Of a stretch of 11,121 nucleotides of DNA, positions 6,233-11,121 are shown one piece after another (position 1 is the stretch's first letter; each line of letters starts with the position of its first letter). The position numbers were made by a program, and so were the translations under genes. The stretch comes from Planctomycetia bacterium (GTDB lineage Bacteria; Planctomycetota; Phycisphaerae; Phycisphaerales; SM1A02). Below the pieces are notes generated by a model. That model saw only the letters and a list, made by a program, of their open reading frames with translations, did not search any database and was not told the DNA's origin. The stretch spans positions 1-11,121 of the forward strand of contig SYHM01000033.1 of NCBI GenBank assembly GCA_005799205.1, in the 5' to 3' direction.

Positions 6233-6706
6233 ATGACGCCAATCGATCCAGTGATGCCGTTCCTTGTCGGACTCGCAGTTGGACTCATCCTGCTCATTGC
6301 CTTCGTGGTGCACTCGTCGCTTGCGCGGCGCGACGAGATCGCCGCGGCGCGCACGCAAAGCGTCAATCAAAGTCGCAGCACCCTCAAGGGACGAATCGCC
6401 GAACAGATGGCTCCCCTGCTGCCTGGGTTCGAGTACTCCCCTTCCGATGCGAAGTTTCTCGGAGACCCGATCGACTACATCGTGTTCGACGGGCTCACCG
6501 CCGCGCGCGATGGTGACGGTGACCTCGAGGCGATCGAACTGGTGCTCATTGATGTGAAGTACGGCAAGGCCGATCTGTCGAAGTATCAGCGCGCGATCGC
6601 GCGTGCCGTCGAGGCAGGTCGCGTGCGATTCGAAGTAGTACGAATCGATACCGATCACTCCGTGACTACAGTGCAGTTCGCTCGGGGCACACGGGGCGAA
6701 CGATGA
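6233..6706 (+). CDS. Membrane-anchored Holliday-junction-resolvase-related protein (PD-(D/E)xK fold)
   Basis: The 157-residue protein has one N-terminal transmembrane helix (about 9-27), a short coiled linker, and a domain resembling the 'Holliday junction resolvase-related' family (Pfam Endonuc_Holl). Visible landmarks are LKGRIAEQMAPLLPGF (51-66), FLGDPIDYIVFDG (75-87) and LVLIDVKYGKADLSKYQRAI (103-122). The likely nuclease residues are Glu57, Asp78 and Asp107-x-Lys109. The last pair reads D-x-K where homologues I recall mostly have E-x-K, a conservative change. The end GRVRFEVVRI (129-138) is also family-typical. An acidic insertion, ARDGDGDLEAIE (91-102), lies between the core strands. 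Nuclease activity is inferred from the fold; most such membrane-anchored members are uncharacterised. ATG at 6233 has no clear Shine-Dalgarno; an in-frame ATG at 6254 is an alternative that would keep the helix. Its stop is 16 bp from the stop of the convergent phosphatase-like gene. Confidence 0.8.
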   Translation: MTPIDPVMPFLVGLAVGLILLIAFVVHSSLARRDEIAAARTQSVNQSRSTLKGRIAEQMAPLLPGFEYSPSDAKFLGDPIDYIVFDGLTAARDGDGDLEAIELVLIDVKYGKADLSKYQRAIARAVEAGRVRFEVVRIDTDHSVTTVQFARGTRGER

Positions 6707-6722
6707 GACCGGCGCCGCCTCG

Positions 6723-7850
6723 CTAGTGGCTCAATTGAAGTGGCGACTCCACGCCACCGAACACATTATTGTCGGCGGGCGTCACGAACTCACGAGTCAC
6801 GAAGATGCTGGGTGTTGGGGACGAATCGGGCGGAAGCTCATGCACAACAAACTTGTGCGTCCATTGAAAGTCGCCAATGCCATTGTCGGCAGCGGTCAGA
6901 GTCGCCTTGCGCATCGCCTGGTACACGAGAAGGTCGTACTTCTGCTCCTCGCAATTCTTGTTCACCTCTGTCGCCCCCCCGATCTTTCCATTCGCATCGG
7001 TCTTCGCCGAGTACGGTCGTGGCGTGAGGATGTACAACGCGTTTCCCTTGCCTTTGTCGTACCCCATACCCTTCTCTCCGATGACGCAAGGGGACCGCTT
7101 GTTGTTGATCTCATCCTTGATGCTCTGTGAGTTCAGAAGATCAAGGAGGGCGCGCTGGTCGCCTACGTTTTCATTCAGCCCTTCGCCCGTCCAGCAGACG
7201 AGGGTGGATCCTCCCCCTGCATCAATGAGCGTGTGAGCGTCGGCAAGATCGCGCAGTTGCCGCGACATCTGCCCGACCATCTCGCATCCATTATTGGCAA
7301 GCAGGAGGATGGACGTGATCGAATCCTTGTACTTCACGATGAATGGCAGCACAGTGTCAAATGGGTTTGCAGTCGCCCATCCACCCGCGTCGATTTGGGG
7401 GTTGATGACGATCACGCGCGAGACTGGCGCGATGTTTTGGGCCGTCACGATCGCGGGCAGCTCGTCACGCAATCGCAGCGCCTGTTGTTCTCCGACTGGC
7501 GACAGGCAGTGTTGGAAAGTCTTCACGGTCGTCGTCGCGTCGATTGAGTCGGTGACCTTGTTCGCCCCTTTGAAGGCTCGGACTGGCGGCAGATTGTTGT
7601 GCGCTGGCCAGTTTGGGGCAACCGCTTTCCATGTTTCGCTGAGGGCGCCCTTCTTGGGATCCGCCACGACGCACGCGTCGTGGTCCACACCGTGACGGAT
7701 CACGATGATCGCTTGACGCGCAGCCGCACCGTTCGTCCCTTCGATGGGAGCCTGGGCGAAAGACCTCTCAACGCTGGTCAGCACGAGTGCACTGAAGGCG
7801 GCAATGAACATTGCGGCGCGCACTGCAATAAACGGGAAACGAGGTCTCAT
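6723..7850 (-). CDS. Secreted histidine-phosphatase-like protein, probably catalytically altered
   Basis: From the ATG at 7850 the product has 375 residues. That start is chosen because GAAGGAG sits 6 nt upstream and yields a proper signal peptide (MRPR, hydrophobic 13-25, A-Q-A cleavage after Ala34); in-frame ATGs at 7865 and 7883 only lengthen it. AIIVIRHGVDHD (47-58) carries the RHG motif (Arg52-His53) of the histidine phosphatase superfamily. LSPVGEQQALRLRDEL (116-131) matches the family's L-S/T-x-x-G-x-x-Q-A helix. The usual Ser-x-x-x-Arg-x-x-x-T-A segment is replaced by VSRVIVINPQ (143-152), and the position expected to read G/T-H-S/G reads LLANNGCEMVG (183-193), without histidine. It may be a pseudo-phosphatase or a diverged enzyme. 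A cysteine-containing C-terminal part (from about 210) is not recognised. It lies 64 bp after the aminotransferase-like gene on the same strand, probably the third gene of that operon. Confidence 0.75.
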   Translation of the reverse strand: MRPRFPFIAVRAAMFIAAFSALVLTSVERSFAQAPIEGTNGAAARQAIIVIRHGVDHDACVVADPKKGALSETWKAVAPNWPAHNNLPPVRAFKGANKVTDSIDATTTVKTFQHCLSPVGEQQALRLRDELPAIVTAQNIAPVSRVIVINPQIDAGGWATANPFDTVLPFIVKYKDSITSILLLANNGCEMVGQMSRQLRDLADAHTLIDAGGGSTLVCWTGEGLNENVGDQRALLDLLNSQSIKDEINNKRSPCVIGEKGMGYDKGKGNALYILTPRPYSAKTDANGKIGGATEVNKNCEEQKYDLLVYQAMRKATLTAADNGIGDFQWTHKFVVHELPPDSSPTPSIFVTREFVTPADNNVFGGVESPLQLSH

Positions 7851-7856
7851 CGCGGA

Positions 7857-7863
7857 CTCCTTC
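7857..7863 (-). promoter_or_regulatory. Ribosome binding site fixing the phosphatase-like start
   Basis: GAAGGAG on the minus strand lies 6 nt before the ATG at 7850. It overlaps the two-codon region after the upstream ATG at 7865, and so argues for 7850 as the real start over 7865 or 7883. Confidence 0.7.
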
Positions 7864-7877
7864 ATATGAGGTTGTGT

Positions 7878-7888
7878 GAACACTGTTC
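7878..7888. promoter_or_regulatory. GAACA-C-TGTTC dyad in the gap before the phosphatase-like gene
   Basis: A perfect 11-bp palindrome with a single central base lies 28 bp upstream of the phosphatase-like start, in the 64 bp between it and the aminotransferase-like gene. It could be an operator half-site pair. The spacing (GAAC-N3-GTTC) does not fit the Gram-positive LexA box (GAAC-N4-GTTC), and a dyad this short can occur by chance. Confidence 0.2.
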
Positions 7889-7914
7889 CAAACTTGCGAA
7901 GTCAGTGTATGGAC

Positions 7915-8829
7915 TCATGCGGGAATCGCTGTGCCCGAGTTCGCGAGTAGCGCACTGTAGAGCGACTGCAGTCGCTCAGTGATTGGACCGCGCGCGCCGG
8001 TGCCGACCGGATGGCCATCGAGCGTTCCAACGGCGGTGAGTCCTCCCAGGGTGCCCGTCACGAACATCTCGGTCGCGTCGCGCGCTTCTTGAGGCCGCAC
8101 GCGTCGCTCTCGACAACAAATCCCAGACGCAGCGCAGAGTTCGATGACATGACCACGGGTGATTCCTGCGAGGCACTGATCAGCGATCGGGGTCGAGACA
8201 TCGACCCCCTCGACGATGAACACATTCGTGGCGTTGGTCTCAGCGAGAAACCCATTCACGTCGAGCATGAGCGCGTCATCGGCGTCTGCCGCGTTCGCCT
8301 CGAGCTTGGCCAATATGTTGTTGAGCAGGTTGTTGTGATGAATCCGCGAATCAAGGCAGTGCGCATCGTTTCTCTGGGTACGCGCGGTGATCAGTGAAAT
8401 GGGCTTCGCCGGATCGAGCGGCCTTCCGCGCGTGTCGGCGTTGGACTTCCACTCAGGCAAGACGATCAGGCAACAGCCAGACTGGTTGTTGCGGGGATCC
8501 ATCCCCGAAGTCACCTTGCGGCCGCGCGTGAGCGTGAGTCGAACGTGCGCGCCATCGCGCATGCCGTTGCGCTTCAGGCAAGTCATCAGTGCGTCGGTGA
8601 CCTCGGTCGCCGATGGGACACCGCAGAATCCCAGTGCCTGTGCTGAAGCGAACAACCGTGCGAGATGGCGGTCGAGGCTGAAGACGCGCCCGTTGGCGAC
8701 CCGCAGACCTTCCCACACCGCGTCGCCGCCTTGCACTGAACTGTCGAAGACAGAGACTTTGGCCTGATCGCGCGGCAGTAGTTCGCCGCCAACATGCACC
8801 ACGATCGTCGCGTTGCGGGGATCGCTCAT
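7915..8829 (-). CDS. Class IV aminotransferase-like protein lacking the usual PLP lysine
   Basis: The 304-residue protein has the fold-type IV PLP enzyme layout (branched-chain / D-amino-acid aminotransferase, aminodeoxychorismate lyase). SVQGGDAVWEGLRV (31-44), DRHLARLFASAQALGF (53-68) and HVRLTLTRG (95-103) form the N-terminal domain. LLNNILAKLEA (168-178), LDVNGFLAETNATNVFIV (189-206, Glu197) and AGITRGHVIEL (221-231, phosphate-cup type) belong to the C-terminal domain. The Schiff-base lysine expected just before the LLNNILAKLEA helix is not there. The segment reads DSRIHHNN (160-167), placing His164 or Arg162 at the lysine site depending on a gap. Lys175 within the helix is a normal non-catalytic position. 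Either this is a non-transaminating relative or the catalytic residue has moved. The start at 8829 has GGAGG 6 nt upstream and overlaps the preceding sulfotransferase stop as ATGA, showing translational coupling. The exact substrate cannot be assigned. Confidence 0.8.
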   Translation of the reverse strand: MSDPRNATIVVHVGGELLPRDQAKVSVFDSSVQGGDAVWEGLRVANGRVFSLDRHLARLFASAQALGFCGVPSATEVTDALMTCLKRNGMRDGAHVRLTLTRGRKVTSGMDPRNNQSGCCLIVLPEWKSNADTRGRPLDPAKPISLITARTQRNDAHCLDSRIHHNNLLNNILAKLEANAADADDALMLDVNGFLAETNATNVFIVEGVDVSTPIADQCLAGITRGHVIELCAASGICCRERRVRPQEARDATEMFVTGTLGGLTAVGTLDGHPVGTGARGPITERLQSLYSALLANSGTAIPA

Positions 8830-9560
8830 CTCGCCCCTCCAACTCGCGCGCAGATCGCCGCAGTGCGAAGACGCTCGTAGTGAGGACGGCATTCCTCGAT
8901 GAGGCGCGTGAGGTGCGGCGCAGTCGCTGGGACCCTCGGTCGCCACGCTTCAAATCCAGTGGAGCGGTGCACGTTCTCGTACCAGTGGGGTGCCCACACC
9001 CCGTCGCAGGACTTCGGTCCCGAGGGCCACGAGAGCATCGCACCGTCCCACGGAATGCCTGTTTGCTCGCAAAGTTGCCGCAGCACACCTTCGGGGTCGA
9101 GCAGCAGTTCTTTCGCGTCCAGTACGACTGGGGACTGCCCCTTCGCGCACAGTTGCGCGAGCAGTTGGGCCTGCACCGCGATTCCCACATCGCCAAGAGT
9201 CGGCGCCGCGAGTTGCTTCGCGAGTGTGACGACCACCTCAGCGGGGTCGCGAATCAGCAGCACATTCGTGGTCTTCGTCAGGAACGAGCGTTCGAGTTCG
9301 ACCAGGTGATGGGCCATGTGCTTTTGAAAGCTGACCGATCGTTCGCAGGGACCAAGGACGATCTCGCGCACCACACGCTCGCCGTCGCAGTCCACCGCGT
9401 TCATCACCTCGGCTCTTCCAGGATGGTCAGCGCCAGTCACTCGCAGGTAGTGCCCGTAGAGGGGTTCGTCGACAACCTGCGTGTCGGCGCGTTGATTGAA
9501 CGAGTACATCAGCGCGGTCGAGACGTTTCGCGGACCAGACCAGAGGCACAGGCGATGCAT
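8826..9560 (-). CDS. P-loop sulfotransferase-family protein
   Basis: The 244-residue cytosolic protein begins almost at once with the PAPS-binding P-loop-like motif LCLWSGPRNVSTALM (4-18). DEPLYGHYLR (31-40) follows. VSFQKHMAHHL (76-86) offers candidate catalytic histidines. LLIRDPAEVVVTLAKQ (101-116) is the 3'-phosphate-binding segment, here with Thr where many family members have Ser. HWYENVHRSTGFEAW (192-206) is near the C-terminus. Such proteins move a sulfo group from PAPS to an acceptor, but this short bacterial subtype is uncharacterised and need not be a true sulfotransferase. The ATG at 9560 is chosen because the family motif starts right there; a TTG at 9608 would overlap the divergent gene. 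The stop overlaps the aminotransferase-like start (ATGA), so the two are translated together and probably act on one small-molecule pathway. Confidence 0.8.
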   Translation of the reverse strand: MHRLCLWSGPRNVSTALMYSFNQRADTQVVDEPLYGHYLRVTGADHPGRAEVMNAVDCDGERVVREIVLGPCERSVSFQKHMAHHLVELERSFLTKTTNVLLIRDPAEVVVTLAKQLAAPTLGDVGIAVQAQLLAQLCAKGQSPVVLDAKELLLDPEGVLRQLCEQTGIPWDGAMLSWPSGPKSCDGVWAPHWYENVHRSTGFEAWRPRVPATAPHLTRLIEECRPHYERLRTAAICARVGGAR

Positions 9561-9601
9561 GGCGAGGTTGTAGTCGACAGAGGCAGCGATAGGATCGCCT
9601 C

Positions 9602-11121
9602 GTGGCAACGAACCCGACTCTCGATCGAGCGATCACCGACGCTCAAAGTGGGCGACTTTCACAGGCATTGGCGTCGGTTCGGCTTCTCGTACAGCGAAAA
9701 CCGAGCGATCTCGAAGCAACCCAAGTTTTTGCGATGCTGCTGCTCTGGTCTGGATCGCTCGCGCAGGCACTTCACCACTTTGAGCGATGCATCGCAGTGT
9801 CACCTCGTGTCCCAGCATTTCGAAACAATTTCGCAAACGCACTGGTGAGTGCGAACCGCATCGCAGAGGCTGCCGCACAGTTTCGAGCGGCAATCGAGAT
9901 TGATCCGTCGTACTCCCAGGCATATCTGGGCCTCACACTCGCACTCGCCCAGAGTGGTGAGATGGATGGTGGCATCGAGATGGGAAAGCGTGGGCTTGCA
10001 CTTCGCCCCGATTGGCCTGAACTCTCACGAAACCTCGCAAGCGTGCTGAAAGATGCGGGCCGAGTCGATGAGGCTCTTGAACTCTTCGCACGCGCGATCG
10101 CCAATCATCCGCACGATGCTGGGCTGCGCTCAGGCTCACTCTGGGCGCTCAACTACACCGACCGTAGCGTCGACGAGGTCGCACACGCGCACCGCGAGTA
10201 CTCGCAGTGTGTTCGCGCAGGTGGCGTTCGAGCAGCGACGAAACCAGTACCTGATCGACCGCTTCGAATCGGCATCCTTTCGGGAGACATGCGAACTCAT
10301 TCCGTGGGTTACTTCGCTGAGCCATTCATGCGTGCGCTGCCAGACCAGAGCCACCTCGCCATCTTCTCGACTGGGAAGCCAGATGCACACGACTTGATGC
10401 GCAAGCGATTCCAAGGACTCGCGCATGAGTGGGTCGAGGCATTCTCAATGGACGATGCCACGCTCGATCATGCGATTCGATCTCGTGCGATCGATGTTCT
10501 CGTCGAGTTGGGAGGCCATTCGTCGGGTGGGCAACTCACGGCACTCGATCAATGTCCCGCGCCGGTGATCGTGACAGCGATCGGCTATCCCAACACCACA
10601 GGACACCCAGCCGTCGGCTGGCGAATCGTTGACTCGATCACAGACCCTCTCGAGAGCGATGCGCAGTGCACTGAACGGCTCGTGCGCCTCGACCCGTGCT
10701 TCTTGTGCTACGACCCGCCCGCGGACGCGCCGCAACCTTGCATGCCGGCGGCTGAGGCACCCATTACATTTGGATCGTTCAATGTGACACCGAAAGTCTC
10801 GGCGAGGACGATCGCGCTGTGGAGCGAGACGATGCAGCAACTTCCAACTTCGCGCCTCCTTTTGAAGAGTCGTTCCATGGGTGATCCTGGGATACGTGCA
10901 GCGCTGCTCTCGAAGTTCGAACGCGCTGGAATCGGCCCCGAACGAATCGACCTCATCGCCTACACCCCATCGCTCACCGATCACTTGAATCTGTACTCGC
11001 GCGTGCACCTCGCGCTCGACACAACTCCCTACAACGGCACGACGACCACCTGCGAGGCGCTCTGGATGGGCGTGCCGACGATCGCGCTGCTCGGTGATCG
11101 ACACTGCGCTCGCGTCAGCGC
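9602..11121 (+). CDS. TPR / GT41 O-GlcNAc transferase (SPINDLY-type) protein, 5' part
   Basis: The frame opens after a TAG at 9590 and runs off the right edge: 506 codons, no stop. The GTG at 9602 is the first possible start, with AGGA 7 nt upstream (9591-9594). Residues 1-190 or so are about four to five TPR units (for example FRAAIEIDPSYSQAYLGLTLAL and DAGRVDEALELFARAIANHP). The GT41 domain starts near 219 with RPLRIGILSGDMRTHSVGYF; His233 is the position of the OGT active-site histidine. VLVELGGHSSGG (299-310), GYPNTTGHP with DPLESDAQCTERLVRL, FGSFN (390-394), LLLKSR with Lys422 (UDP-binding type) and YNGTTTTCEALWMGVP (477-492) follow in the usual order. Family enzymes transfer GlcNAc (OGT) or fucose (SPY) to Ser/Thr of proteins; donor and targets here are unknown. 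The fragment stops just before the domain's C-terminal end. It diverges from the sulfotransferase gene with only 41 bp between starts. Confidence 0.9.
   Translation, partial: MATNPTLDRAITDAQSGRLSQALASVRLLVQRKPSDLEATQVFAMLLLWSGSLAQALHHFERCIAVSPRVPAFRNNFANALVSANRIAEAAAQFRAAIEIDPSYSQAYLGLTLALAQSGEMDGGIEMGKRGLALRPDWPELSRNLASVLKDAGRVDEALELFARAIANHPHDAGLRSGSLWALNYTDRSVDEVAHAHREYSQCVRAGGVRAATKPVPDRPLRIGILSGDMRTHSVGYFAEPFMRALPDQSHLAIFSTGKPDAHDLMRKRFQGLAHEWVEAFSMDDATLDHAIRSRAIDVLVELGGHSSGGQLTALDQCPAPVIVTAIGYPNTTGHPAVGWRIVDSITDPLESDAQCTERLVRLDPCFLCYDPPADAPQPCMPAAEAPITFGSFNVTPKVSARTIALWSETMQQLPTSRLLLKSRSMGDPGIRAALLSKFERAGIGPERIDLIAYTPSLTDHLNLYSRVHLALDTTPYNGTTTTCEALWMGVPTIALLGDRHCARVS

Noticed and set aside
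7851..7883. ATG at 7883 (or 7865) as start of the phosphatase-like gene
   Set aside because: No ribosome binding site fits them well, while GAAGGAG lies 6 nt before the ATG at 7850, which also gives a cleaner signal peptide.
7878..7888. The GAACACTGTTC dyad as a LexA/SOS box
   Set aside because: The half-site spacing is N3, not the N4 of the Gram-positive box, and the adjacent genes are not repair genes. It is kept only as a low-confidence generic dyad.
8453..9196. A 247-codon minus-strand open frame in a different register of the sulfotransferase/aminotransferase genes
   Set aside because: It is Arg-rich and low-complexity and overlaps the coding frames that carry the P-loop and PLP-fold motifs.
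9561..9608. TTG at 9608 as start of the sulfotransferase gene, adding 16 residues
   Set aside because: The P-loop motif typical of the very N-terminus begins right after the ATG at 9560, and the longer form would overlap the GT41 start at 9602.
8880..9848. A 322-codon plus-strand open frame across the sulfotransferase gene and the start of the GT41 gene
   Set aside because: The translation shows no domain, is Arg/His/Ser-rich, and conflicts with two genes that have firm family motifs in other frames.

Overview
This is an 11.1 kb piece of a GC-rich bacterial chromosome. It carries ten protein genes, two of them cut by the window edges, and one tRNA. The best guess is a planctomycete, probably of the Phycisphaerae. 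This rests on a small secreted protein with a dockerin-like D-x-N-x-D-x-x-V-D-G-A-D repeat followed by L-x-x-W-G, a style I associate with that group. It is inference, since no rRNA or other phylogenetic marker is present. Nothing indicates a mobile element, prophage, CRISPR array or integration site.

Layout. At 1-486 is the 3' end of a secreted-type feruloyl/PHB-depolymerase-family esterase. It meets tail to tail, with no spacer, an RlmK-like rRNA methyltransferase (487-1467, minus). A 100 bp divergent region leads to a large membrane-bound, proton-pumping-type pyrophosphatase (1568-4156, plus). A strong hairpin-plus-T terminator follows, and it overlaps the start codon of a DedA-family membrane protein (4226-4996). 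Next come a tRNA-Tyr(GTA) gene (5068-5149) and the dockerin-like protein (5298-5786). Facing it is a small secreted protein built from six 11-residue repeats (5824-6147, minus). Divergent from that is a membrane-anchored Holliday-junction-resolvase-related nuclease-fold protein (6233-6706, plus).

The right third holds a probable three-gene minus-strand operon, read from high to low coordinates: a P-loop sulfotransferase-like protein (9560-8826), an ATGA-coupled class IV aminotransferase-like protein (8829-7915), and, 64 bp on, a secreted histidine-phosphatase-like protein (7850-6723). The last two appear to lack key catalytic residues of their families. Divergent from this operon, with only 41 bp between start codons, is a TPR plus GT41 (O-GlcNAc transferase/SPINDLY-type) glycosyltransferase that starts at a GTG at 9602 and runs off the right edge.

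Most genes are accessory or housekeeping singletons without an obvious shared pathway. The parts most worth following up are the sulfotransferase/aminotransferase/phosphatase-like trio, the 11-residue-repeat protein, the GT41 enzyme, and the terminator/start-codon overlap ahead of the DedA gene. I did not see a clear new multi-gene defence or mobile system.
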